From: Rhodobacteraceae bacterium M385
GTDB lineage: Bacteria > Pseudomonadota > Alphaproteobacteria > Rhodobacterales > Rhodobacteraceae
Assembly (NCBI GenBank): GCA_025141835.1
Contig: CP081102.1
Coordinates: 558,001-622,000, forward strand
DNA length: 64,000 nt
Reading direction: 5' to 3'
Shown here: piece after piece, positions 17,667 through 25,749 of the stretch
Layout of the letters: the number at the start of each line of letters is the position of its first letter
Numbering within the stretch: the first letter of the stretch is position 1
Notes under the pieces: model-generated
What the model saw: only the letters and a program-made list of their open reading frames with translations
Told to the model about the DNA's origin: nothing
The model's database searches: none
Made by a program: the position numbers and the translations under genes

Positions 17667-19127
17667 ATGAGCTATCTTGGAATTGATCTTGGGACATCTG
17701 GGCTTCGCGCCCTCCTCATAGACGACGCGGGGCGTCCGGTCGGATCGGCAGAGTGCGCGTATCAAACCAGCCACCCGCAGTCTGGCTGGTCCGAACAAGA
17801 TCCGGCGGTTTGGATTCAGGCCTTAGAACAAACGGTTGCCACGCTACGGGCCAACCATGATGCCTTCGCGGACTTACGCGGCATTGGCGTTGCCGGTCAC
17901 ATGCATGGGGCGACCCTGCTCGACCGCGCCGACAGGGTGCTGCGCCCGTGTATTTTGTGGAACGACACCCGCAGCAACGTGGAAGCCGCCGCCCTTGACG
18001 CAAACCCCGCCTTTCGGGCGCAAACCGGAAACATCGTCTTTCCCGGCTTCACTGCGCCAAAAATCGCATGGGTACGCGCCCACGAACCAGAAATCTTCCA
18101 GCAGATCGCCAAGGTGCTGCTACCTACAGCTTACTTGAACCTGTATTTGACTGGCGAACATGTAGCCGACAAATCCGATAGCGCCGGAACCGCGTGGCTG
18201 GATATGGGGCTGCGCGATTGGTCCGCCGATCTGTTGACCGCTAGTCATACACGCTCCGATCAGATGCCTCGCCTAGTCGAAGGCAACGCCCCAGCCGGCA
18301 TGCTGCGTGGTGATCTGGCCCGGTCCTGGGGATTGGGCCACCCTGTTACCGTTGCAGGGGGCGCGGGCGACAATGCCGCTGCGGCCTGCGGCGTTGGCGC
18401 GTTGGAAGAAGGCACGGGCTTCGTGTCTCTCGGCACCTCGGGTGTTCTTCTGGCAGTGCGTTCAGATTATTGCCCGGCCCCGGAAACCGCGCTGCACACC
18501 TTTTGCCATGCTTTGCCTAAAACTTGGTATCAAATGGGCGTTATGCTTTCGGCAACTGATAGCTTGAACTGGCTGTGTAATTTGCTGCACACCACGCCCG
18601 AGGCCTGCACGGAGCGTTTGGGCGACAAGTTGAAGGGCCCCGGTCGTGTCGGGTTTCTTCCTTACTTGTCCGGCGAACGGACTCCCCATAACGACGCCGA
18701 TATCCGCGGGGCATTTACCGGCTTGGGCCATGACACCGACCTGAATGCGTTGACCCATGCCACGATCGAAGGGGTGTGCTACGGGCTGCGCGACTCTGCC
18801 GAAGCGATGCGTGCCACAGGCGCCCAATTCGAACACATGTTCGCCGTCGGTGGCGGAGCGTCCTCTCGGTATTGGCTGCAAATGCTGGCGACGGTTCTGG
18901 ATATGCCATTGAGCGTCCCACATAGCCATGAGATTGGCGCAGCACTCGGAGCGGCCCGTCTTGGGCAGGCTGCGGCCTCCGACGCCCAACCCGCGTCCAT
19001 AATGCCCCTGCCCGATACCCTCGAGATCATTGCCCCGGACCAAGCCCTGACAGATACCTACGAAGAGAGCTACCGTCGCTTCCACGCAACTTACCCAGCA
19101 ATCAAGTCTATCAGCGCCGCCGGATGA
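17667..19127 (+). CDS. xylB: Xylulokinase
   Basis: 486 residues, the usual XylB length. FGGY-kinase motifs: phosphate 1 (GIDLGTSGLRALLID), the XylB-typical AGHMHGATLLD and RPCILWNDTRS, NIVFPGFTAPKIAWVRAHEPEIF, adenosine-region GAGDNAAAACGVG and SLGTSGVL, and ERTPHNDADIRGAFTGL in the C-terminal half. It phosphorylates D-xylulose to D-xylulose 5-phosphate for the pentose phosphate pathway. Last gene of the AraC-MDR-SDR-kinase row; the SDR is 55 bases upstream. Assignment to XylB is supported by close similarity along its whole length. Confidence 0.93.
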   Translation: MSYLGIDLGTSGLRALLIDDAGRPVGSAECAYQTSHPQSGWSEQDPAVWIQALEQTVATLRANHDAFADLRGIGVAGHMHGATLLDRADRVLRPCILWNDTRSNVEAAALDANPAFRAQTGNIVFPGFTAPKIAWVRAHEPEIFQQIAKVLLPTAYLNLYLTGEHVADKSDSAGTAWLDMGLRDWSADLLTASHTRSDQMPRLVEGNAPAGMLRGDLARSWGLGHPVTVAGGAGDNAAAACGVGALEEGTGFVSLGTSGVLLAVRSDYCPAPETALHTFCHALPKTWYQMGVMLSATDSLNWLCNLLHTTPEACTERLGDKLKGPGRVGFLPYLSGERTPHNDADIRGAFTGLGHDTDLNALTHATIEGVCYGLRDSAEAMRATGAQFEHMFAVGGGASSRYWLQMLATVLDMPLSVPHSHEIGAALGAARLGQAAASDAQPASIMPLPDTLEIIAPDQALTDTYEESYRRFHATYPAIKSISAAG

Positions 19128-20395
19128 ATTTGCAGCCGTCGTAGGATCAGGTTGCCGCGAAAGCTCTCAATCTACTTCAACAAACGACCATCCCGTGTCC
19201 AAGCCAGGAAGCCTAGCTGCACGACAGCTTTGCCGTCTGATCCGAGTTGCGTGATCGCTAGCACCATGTTCGAGAGCCGTGCGCCGGTGTTTACCCTGAT
19301 GCGCATGGAGCATGAAGTATGCCTAGCATCTTGCGGTGGAGGGCGAAACGCTTACCGTGCAAATTTGAACTGCGTTTGGTGACGGCTCACGCCTCTATGA
19401 AGCCGCGCCATGAATGTGACCGTGGTTTTACAGCCAATCATTCCCCTTGGCTGAGGCTGCTTGCCCTGGTGATCCGGGGGGCATCGGTGCGACGTGCATT
19501 CGGGTGGTTGTGACGGAGATCCAAGCGAGCCTGTGGCAGCCGCTTATGTGGGTGCCCATTTGCATCGCGGCAGCACGCATATTTGTGATTGTGGTGTTGA
19601 TCCGCCGACTGACAATGCGCGTCCCGACAATTTCGCCGGAAGGCATCAAGATGCATCGCCCCTTCGCGCCGCATCACTTCATCACGGCTGGCGGGATGAA
19701 GGCAGGGGTCTTTACCGAGCGACGAATTTCGGGTGGCGCGGCCAGCGCAACAGGCAGCCACGCACGTTCGGTGATGTGCGGCGTGAATTATTTGGGTCTT
19801 ACCGATGGATCGACCAGGGGCCGCCTTGGTTGACCCCAAGGCGACCCGAGCGTGAGCCTTGTTATTCAGATCTTGGGGCGTTTGCTGAATGTCCCAGTTG
19901 TTCGGTTGCAGGGCGATCAGGCCAAGAAGATGCGCCGGGTGCTGTTGAAACCGTTGAAGGCGTAAGGGGTATGCGCCAGAAAGGCGTCTACGGCAATCTT
20001 GGAACATCTCATTGGTGTAGCATTGCACCATAACCCGATAGAAAATAACGTATGTCACCACGAAGCTCTTGCCCGGATTGCGCGGGGTGGTGGCGCTTTC
20101 AGGCGGCCGTATCCCGAAGAGCGGACGTCCGCTATCCCCCATAGCGAAGAAGGTAGTTTCCGGCCCTTTGCCACCATTCGGTTTCTTGCTCGATTATTTA
20201 CGCACAATCTCAAAGCCGCCACCCGTTCAGCGACATAGAACCGATGAAATCCTAATCGACAGGGACCCCGCCGCTGGTGTCTATTCTTAATTTTGTAGGC
20301 AGCGAAGGGCGCCGTTTTCGAGAACGGGAACTTTGCGTTACGTGATCTTGCAAGGGCCATTTGAAGTCTTGCGAAACGGCCCAATGCACCGAGAC
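19128..20395. other. 1.27-kb stretch with no supportable gene
   Basis: Several open frames occur on both strands (for example 19438-20142 minus and 19447-19833 plus) but none has a ribosome-binding site, domain signature or protein-like composition; the minus frame is full of His, Arg, Cys and Gln, typical of a shadow. The region is probably decayed DNA between two functional modules. No RNA gene or long repeat was seen. Confidence 0.55.
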
Positions 20396-21298
20396 CTAGA
20401 TGCGACAAAGGCACCAATCGGCAAATAGGCCCGCACGCTCGACGAAGGGCTGTGTTTCATGGCCCGAGAATAGTCCGTCTTGCGTAACCAAAACCGTGCG
20501 CCAGCCCCGCGCTGCGGCACCCAGGATATCCGTGTGAAGCGTGTCACCACACATCGCGATCCGGTTCAATGGGGTCGTCGGGAGTGAGGCCTCGATCAGA
20601 TCATAGACTTCGGGAAATGGTTTGCCGAAGAAGCGCACATGGTCAGGGAAGGTGTCAGCGACGAGATGGCCAAAGAACCCCGGCTCCATCGATAACCCGT
20701 TGTCGCGAGGTGCGGCGAGATCGGCATTTGCGATCAACAGCGGGCGCGGATTGCGCTGCATGGCATCGTGCAACAGGTCTTGCTTTGCGGCTGTCCAATC
20801 CGCCGCCGAGAGGAACAGAAACTTTTCCGCGCTATCATAATCGGCGGCATTGGACGCTAAGCGTGTCACGTTGTGTGGCACATCGCCAAGCTGATCTTCA
20901 TCGGCGGCGATCACGCCCCAATGTCCGAGATCCATCGCGCTAAGCGCGGCCTGCCGGCTGGTGATGATCTCGTCATCCTTGATCCGTAATCCGAGACGTT
21001 TGAATTTGGCGATGGCGCCGCAGCGGTCGTAACTGGCGGCGTTGGTCAGAATACGAATGGCGCAGCCCCGGGCGCGGAGCTGGTCAAGGCGCACATCCGC
21101 GCCCGGGATCAGGGTTTTGCCGACATTCAGCACGCCAAAGGCATCGAAGACGAAGGCGTCGACTTGGTCTGCAATATCCAACAGCGAGGTGATGTCGACG
21201 GTGTCCGGTTGGGTCGTGACCTGAGGAAGCCGTGGGCGGACCTCTTCGTAGCGGTCGAAAATCTGTTGGGTGGTCAGCAGACCCTCTAGCTTGGTCAC
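20396..21298 (-). CDS. HAD superfamily hydrolase, class IIA (TIGR01459/NagD-like)
   Basis: About 300 residues from a GTG start (VTKLEGLLTTQQIFDRYEEV) with AAAGGAC upstream; a longer open frame would begin inside the terminator hairpin and the preceding gene and is rejected. HAD motif I is VFDAFGVLNVG, motif II LTNAAS, the class IIA cap lies between, and the C-terminal part has FFGKPFPEVYDLIEAS and MCGDTLHTDILGAAARGWRTVLVTQDG (motifs III and IV). In motif I the second Asp of DxD is Phe, as the TIGR01459 group also deviates. It follows a phosphonate-type importer, so a phosphate-ester or organophosphate substrate is possible. Confidence 0.82.
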   Translation of the reverse strand: MTKLEGLLTTQQIFDRYEEVRPRLPQVTTQPDTVDITSLLDIADQVDAFVFDAFGVLNVGKTLIPGADVRLDQLRARGCAIRILTNAASYDRCGAIAKFKRLGLRIKDDEIITSRQAALSAMDLGHWGVIAADEDQLGDVPHNVTRLASNAADYDSAEKFLFLSAADWTAAKQDLLHDAMQRNPRPLLIANADLAAPRDNGLSMEPGFFGHLVADTFPDHVRFFGKPFPEVYDLIEASLPTTPLNRIAMCGDTLHTDILGAAARGWRTVLVTQDGLFSGHETQPFVERAGLFADWCLCRI

Positions 21299-21321
21299 GC
21301 GGTCTGTCCTTTGGACGGGGG

Positions 21322-21358
21322 CAAAACAACAGGGCCGCCGGATGATCCAGCGGCCCTG
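21322..21358 (-). terminator. Rho-independent terminator after the phn importer operon
   Basis: Read on the minus strand, a 9-base stem CAGGGCCGC / GCGGCCCTG (21350-21358 with 21330-21338) with an 11-base loop is followed by TTGTTTTG. It lies 8 bases after the stop of the last permease gene and before the HAD gene, so the HAD gene is expressed by read-through or from its own promoter. Confidence 0.8.
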
Positions 21359-21365
21359 ACCGGCA

Positions 21366-22163
21366 TTACAGAAGTTTCTTGCGCAGCGCGGATGAGATAA
21401 CTTCACCGGTGATAACAAGGGCGAGGATTGTCAGCAGGACCATCGACACTTCTTGCCATTGGAACGTGTCAATCGCCCCTTGCAGGATGATCCCGATACC
21501 GCCCGCCCCGACAAGGCCAAGAACCGTGGATTCACGTAGGTTGATGTCCCACCGCAGGATGCTGATCGCAAAGAACGCGGGCATCACTTGCGGCACGATG
21601 CCATACATCACCACCTTGAACCTTGACGCGCCGCAGGCCTCCAGCGCCTCGACCGGATCGGGGTCGATTTCCTCGATCGCTTCGCCCAGAAGTTTGCCAA
21701 GGAACCCGATAGATCGGAACATAATCGCAATGATCCCCGCGATGATCCCCGGACCAAAGATGGCAACGAACAGCAGCGCCCAGATGATCGTGTTGACCGA
21801 CCGCGACGATACCAGAATGAACCTCCCGATCCACAGGCAGACCACATTTGGCGTCGTGTTCTGCGCCGAAATATAGGCGACGGGCAGCGACAGGACGACG
21901 GCGATCATCGTGGCGATTGTGGCGATGTTGATGGTTTGCCACGTGGCCTCTAGGATCGACGGCAGATTGGTCGGGTCCGGCGGCACCATGCGGGCGAACA
22001 AGTCGACCAGCTGGATCGGCGCATCCCAGACCCATTCCCAGATTACGTCGATGCTGCCTAAGGCCCAGACCACCACCAGCGTGACAGCCAGCAACGCGAC
22101 ATAGCGTTTCATCCGTTGGACGGGGGTAAAACGCGCCCATTCGTGTGTGAGTGTCTGTGTCAT
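21366..22163 (-). CDS. phnE: Phosphonate-type ABC transporter permease (second PhnE)
   Basis: 265 residues. Hydrophobic segments include YVALLAVTLVVVWALGSI and FILVSSRSVNTIIWALLFVAIFG; the EAA-type permease loop is VEALEACGASRFKVVMYGIVPQVMPAF, and LVGAGGIGIILQGAID is the PhnE-typical stretch. It overlaps the first permease gene by four bases, so the channel is a heterodimer of two PhnE-type subunits. Last gene before the terminator. Confidence 0.9.
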   Translation of the reverse strand: MTQTLTHEWARFTPVQRMKRYVALLAVTLVVVWALGSIDVIWEWVWDAPIQLVDLFARMVPPDPTNLPSILEATWQTINIATIATMIAVVLSLPVAYISAQNTTPNVVCLWIGRFILVSSRSVNTIIWALLFVAIFGPGIIAGIIAIMFRSIGFLGKLLGEAIEEIDPDPVEALEACGASRFKVVMYGIVPQVMPAFFAISILRWDINLRESTVLGLVGAGGIGIILQGAIDTFQWQEVSMVLLTILALVITGEVISSALRKKLL

Positions 22164-22951
22164 GTCATCCGCTTTCTGATCATGCCGCTGACGGCTTCGG
22201 AAATCAGGATTGCGCCAACGATGACCATCGTGATGGCAAGCGCGAAGTCGTAGTCATAGCGCCCGAACGCATTGGCAAGGGTCGCCCCGATGCCGCCTGC
22301 GCCGACGATACCAACCACGGCAGAGGCCCGCAGATTACTATCGAGCTGATAGATTCCAAGCCCCACAAGACGCGGCATGATCTGCGGCAAGATCGCGTAG
22401 ATCATCGTGCTAAAGAACGACGCCCCGACCGAACGCATAGCCTCGACCTGACCGAAATCGATCTCTTCGATCCGCTCGGCCAGCAGTTTGGCAACAAAGC
22501 CGATGGAATAGACTGTCAGCGTCAGCGCACCGGCCAAGGGGCCAAAGCCCACAGCCTTCACGAAAATGATTGCGACGATTACCGGGTGGAAGCTACGGGC
22601 GAGAATGAACGAGCTCCGACCGATCAGATACACAGGCTTGGGCGAGATATTACGCGCGGCCATGAACGCTAAAGGCACCGAAAGGATCATCCCCAACGTC
22701 GTCGCAAGGATCGCGATTTTCAGGCTTTCCATGAAGCCCGAGATCAGCAGCCCCGAGCGTTCAAAGCTGGGTGGAAAGGCTCCGCTGAAAATGCGCTGTG
22801 CCCGTGTAAGGCCCTCGGCTGTGCGTTCCCAATCAACCGGCAAAGTGGCGATGGTCCCGATCACATAGACCGCGACGGCGATGTAAAACACCCAGCGCAC
22901 GGTGGGCGATTTAATGAACGGCGGTTTGCGCCAGACGGTTTGGGTGGTCAT
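22160..22951 (-). CDS. phnE: Phosphonate-type ABC transporter permease (first PhnE)
   Basis: 263 residues with about six membrane segments (WVFYIAVAVYVIGTIATL near the N-terminus) and the loop VEAMRSVGASFFSTMIYAILPQIMPRLVGLG, then VVGIVGAGGIGATLANAF. It shares the SLKIAILATTLGMILSVPLAF region common to PhnE proteins. Start and stop overlap the neighbouring phnC and second permease genes by four bases each, which suggests translational coupling. Confidence 0.9.
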   Translation of the reverse strand: MTTQTVWRKPPFIKSPTVRWVFYIAVAVYVIGTIATLPVDWERTAEGLTRAQRIFSGAFPPSFERSGLLISGFMESLKIAILATTLGMILSVPLAFMAARNISPKPVYLIGRSSFILARSFHPVIVAIIFVKAVGFGPLAGALTLTVYSIGFVAKLLAERIEEIDFGQVEAMRSVGASFFSTMIYAILPQIMPRLVGLGIYQLDSNLRASAVVGIVGAGGIGATLANAFGRYDYDFALAITMVIVGAILISEAVSGMIRKRMT

Positions 22952-23721
22952 GCGACGGCACCCATTTCCTGACGGTCCTCGGACGGGGTGCCCGCGTAGA
23001 TTTCATCCATCTGGGCGGCATCCAGCGCGACAGGCTTGTCATCAAAAATGATCCGCCCGTAGCGCATCCCGACGATCCGGTCGCTGTATTCTTTGGCTTC
23101 GGTCACGTTGTGGATGTTGATGATGACAGGCAGGTTCAATTCCCGCGCAAGGTCGCGCAGCAGCGACATGATCTGTTCGGATGTTTTCGGGTCAAGCGAG
23201 GCTGTAGGCTCATCCGCCAGCAGAATTTCAGGGCGCTGCATCAGGGCACGCACCACACCGACACGTTGACGTTCGCCGCCCGACAACTCGTCGGCGCGTT
23301 TATCGGCATATTGCGCGATGCCTACCCGTTCCATCAATTCAAACGCGCGTTCGATATCTTCAGCAGGATAGCGACGGGTGACGGCGGCCCATGTGGAAAT
23401 ATAGCCCAGGCGGCCGCACTGCACGTTCTCCATAACGCTCAACCGGTCCACCAGGTTAAAGCTCTGGAATACCATGCCCACACGGCGACGGGCGCGGCGC
23501 AGCTCTTTCGCGCCCAGCGTCGTGAAGTCGGTGCCGTTCAAGGTGATGCTGCCCGATGTGGGTTCGACCAAACGGTTCACACAGCGCAAAAGCGTACTTT
23601 TTCCCGCGCCCGACGACCCGATGATCGACATCAATTGTTCACCTTCAACCGACAGGTTCAGATCCTTCAGGACAGGCGCACCTTTCCCGTATCTTTTCAC
23701 AAGATTTTTAATTTCTAGCAT
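22948..23721 (-). CDS. phnC: Phosphonate-type ABC transporter ATP-binding protein
   Basis: 257 residues. Walker A is GSSGAGKST, the signature LSGGERQRVGVVRALMQ, Walker B LLADEPTASLD and the switch His is in INIHNVTEA. The stretch LRRARRRVGMVFQSFNLVDRLSVMENVQCGRLGY is characteristic of PhnC. It energises import together with PhnD and the two PhnE subunits. No C-P lyase or other phosphonatase genes are in the window, so the cargo could be an organophosphate, phosphonate or phosphite. Confidence 0.92.
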   Translation of the reverse strand: MLEIKNLVKRYGKGAPVLKDLNLSVEGEQLMSIIGSSGAGKSTLLRCVNRLVEPTSGSITLNGTDFTTLGAKELRRARRRVGMVFQSFNLVDRLSVMENVQCGRLGYISTWAAVTRRYPAEDIERAFELMERVGIAQYADKRADELSGGERQRVGVVRALMQRPEILLADEPTASLDPKTSEQIMSLLRDLARELNLPVIINIHNVTEAKEYSDRIVGMRYGRIIFDDKPVALDAAQMDEIYAGTPSEDRQEMGAVA

Positions 23722-23784
23722 GTTGCCTCTCAGACGCGCGTACCACCCCGACCAACTGGTCGGAGTGGCATTTCTGCGGGGGGA

Positions 23785-24768
23785 TTAGTTGTCAGCGAGG
23801 CCTTGTGGCGTGTATTCAACGCCGTTCGAGGCCTGAATTTCGCGAATGACAGCCCACTGATCCTGATAGGTGATCGGGATAAACCTGCTGACGCCGTCGA
23901 ATTCGTCACCGAGGGCCGTGCCTTCAAACTCGAATGAGAAAAACGCCTCTCGGATGGTCGCGGCCAATTCCGGATCAAGATCGTGCGCCAATGTGAAGGA
24001 GGTTGTCGGGAACGGGTCGCTTTCCCAGATCATGCGCACATCCGCCACGTCATAAAGGCCACGCTCGGCCATGCGGTCCACAACTTCGGAAGCTACAGGG
24101 GCCGCGTCGTAGTCACCCGCGACAACACCCAACATGGATTGATCGTGGGAGCCGGAATAGACGACTTCGTAGTCCTCGTCCGGGATCACACCAAGGCCCG
24201 GGAACAGCGCGCGCGGTGCCTGGTTGCCGGAGTTTGAAGTGGGCGAAGTATGTGCAACACGCCGCCCGGCAAGATCGGACACTTCCTGAATGTCGCTGTC
24301 GGCCTGTGTAAACACCTGAAGGCGGTAGCCGAACTGACCGTCCTCGGCACCCATGATCGCAAACGGCACGGCCCCTGCAAGGTTCACGGCAAATGGCGTT
24401 GGACCAGTGGAGAAGCCCGCGATATGCAGACGACCAGAGCGCATCGCCTCTACTTCTGCAGAGTTGGATTGCACCGCGAAGAATTGCACCTCTCTGCCGG
24501 TCGCCTCTTCAAGGTGAGCGATAAACGGTGCCCAGATATCAGCATAAACGGCAGGATCTTCGACGGGCGTATAGGCGAACACCAATGTGTTTGGATCATT
24601 CAGTTCCGCAGGATCAGTCGGCGTATCGGCAACAAGGTCACCGTTTGCATCGCAATACAATGCATCCAGCGCACCGCGTTCGGTGCACTCCTGTGCGGCG
24701 ACGGCCGAAACATTGCCAAGCACCAGTAGACTTGCAGCCATAGCTGCATTGGTCATTCTAATAGTCAT
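23785..24768 (-). CDS. phnD: Phosphonate-type periplasmic binding protein
   Basis: About 327 residues from MTIRMTNAAM, preceded by GGGAGAG. A signal peptide (AAMAASLLVLGNVSAVAAQ) precedes the mature protein. The fold signature is LVFAYTPVEDPAVYADIWAPF, the ligand-loop FSTGPTPFAVNLAGAVPFA, and VAHTSPTSNSGNQAPRALFPG, where the Ser/Thr-rich STSNSG-like motif of PhnD proteins binds the phosphate or phosphonate group. The C-terminal FIPITYQDQWAVIREIQ is also typical. First gene of the importer operon, divergent from the two-component system at 25008. Confidence 0.9.
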   Translation of the reverse strand: MTIRMTNAAMAASLLVLGNVSAVAAQECTERGALDALYCDANGDLVADTPTDPAELNDPNTLVFAYTPVEDPAVYADIWAPFIAHLEEATGREVQFFAVQSNSAEVEAMRSGRLHIAGFSTGPTPFAVNLAGAVPFAIMGAEDGQFGYRLQVFTQADSDIQEVSDLAGRRVAHTSPTSNSGNQAPRALFPGLGVIPDEDYEVVYSGSHDQSMLGVVAGDYDAAPVASEVVDRMAERGLYDVADVRMIWESDPFPTTSFTLAHDLDPELAATIREAFFSFEFEGTALGDEFDGVSRFIPITYQDQWAVIREIQASNGVEYTPQGLADN

Positions 24769-24874
24769 GTAAATCTCTCCCAATTTCTCTGTCGCACTCT
24801 GGTAGGGTCCTCCAACCGCTACCACGCGATCTGGCTAGCCTAAGAGCATCGCATAGGCCTGCGCGAGGACACCT

Positions 24875-24915
24875 GTGTTAACACTCAGTTACGGTGGTCG
24901 GGTTTAATGTTAACA
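24875..24915. promoter_or_regulatory. Paired GTTAAC palindromes between phnD and the response regulator gene
   Basis: GTGTTAACAC at 24875-24884 is a perfect 10-base palindrome and TGTTAACA at 24908-24915 a perfect 8-base palindrome. Their centres are 32 bases apart, close to three helical turns, and a further GTGTTAC follows at 24916-24922. The arrangement in the divergent region suits cooperative binding by the adjacent OmpR-type regulator; this is inference. Confidence 0.5.
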
Positions 24916-25007
24916 GTGTTACAACCGATGCCTTCGCCCTGTCTTTTCCTTTAAACCCCACGCAGTTTAAGCAACACTTGCACGACGCTGTATCGGGGAG
25001 GATCAGG

Positions 25008-25745
25008 GTGACGCTCGAAAATCAAACCCAAGATCAGTCGCCGCCCGTTGTCGCGATCGTCGATGACGATCAAGAGGTGCGAGAGACACTGTGCGAGTTA
25101 CTGTCTAGTAGCGGTTTCACACCGATCGCTTGCAAGGGCAGTGCCGATTTCCACGCGCTTGGCGAACCGCCTGCCGTCGATCTTGCGATCATTGATTTAA
25201 GGCTGCGTGGTGAATCTGGTTTGGATTTGGCGCTGCAAATCGGCGCGCGGTATGGCTTGCCTATTGTGATGCTGACAGGTGTCGGGGACGAGATCGACAA
25301 AATCATTGGCCTCGAAACAGGTGCCGATGATTACCTGATGAAGCCTTTCAACCCGCGGGAGCTGGTTGCCCGCATCCGCTCGGTCCTGCGCCGCTATGGG
25401 CATGGCGTGAACCGCGCGCCTTCCTTACTCGAACACACCATCGCCTTCGGGAGCAAACATCTTGATCTGCAAAGCCGCATTCTGCTCGATCAAGCAGGCC
25501 ACGAAATCCCCCTGACGAACGGTGAATACCGTCTTCTTGAATATTTGGCGCGAAACCCGTCGCGGGTGATTTCACGGCCCGAGCTTTTGTCCGGCCTCGG
25601 GTCGGATATGGAACGCTATGTGGACCGTACAATCGATGTGCTGATCCTGCGCTTGCGCCGCAAAATCGAGGACACACCGTCAAAGCCCGTTCATTTGCAG
25701 ACCAGAAGGTCACAGGGCTACTTCTTTAAGCTAGAGGCCGAGTAG
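25008..25745 (+). CDS. OmpR/TorR-type response regulator
   Basis: About 245 residues from a GTG start (VTLENQTQDQ) with GGGGAGGA upstream; an ATG-started frame 114 bases earlier would cover the palindromic operator and is disfavoured. The receiver domain begins VAIVDDDQEVRETL (acidic pocket), with phospho-acceptor Asp in IDLRLRGESG, Thr in VMLTGVGD and Lys in LMKPFNPREL. The C-terminal winged helix has ILLDQAGHEIPLTNGEYRLLEYL and DRTIDVLILRLRRKIE. Four bases separate it from the hybrid kinase. It probably regulates the divergent phn operon. Confidence 0.92.
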   Translation: MTLENQTQDQSPPVVAIVDDDQEVRETLCELLSSSGFTPIACKGSADFHALGEPPAVDLAIIDLRLRGESGLDLALQIGARYGLPIVMLTGVGDEIDKIIGLETGADDYLMKPFNPRELVARIRSVLRRYGHGVNRAPSLLEHTIAFGSKHLDLQSRILLDQAGHEIPLTNGEYRLLEYLARNPSRVISRPELLSGLGSDMERYVDRTIDVLILRLRRKIEDTPSKPVHLQTRRSQGYFFKLEAE

Positions 25746-25749
25746 CACC

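Noticed and set aside
19438..20142. Minus-strand open frame of 234 codons
   Set aside because: Composition rich in His, Arg, Cys and Gln, no ribosome-binding site and no family resemblance; overlapping frames on the other strand are equally long.
24894..25007. ATG-started extension of the response regulator frame
   Set aside because: It would cover the palindromic operator region; the GTG at 25008 has a good ribosome-binding site and gives a normal N-terminus.
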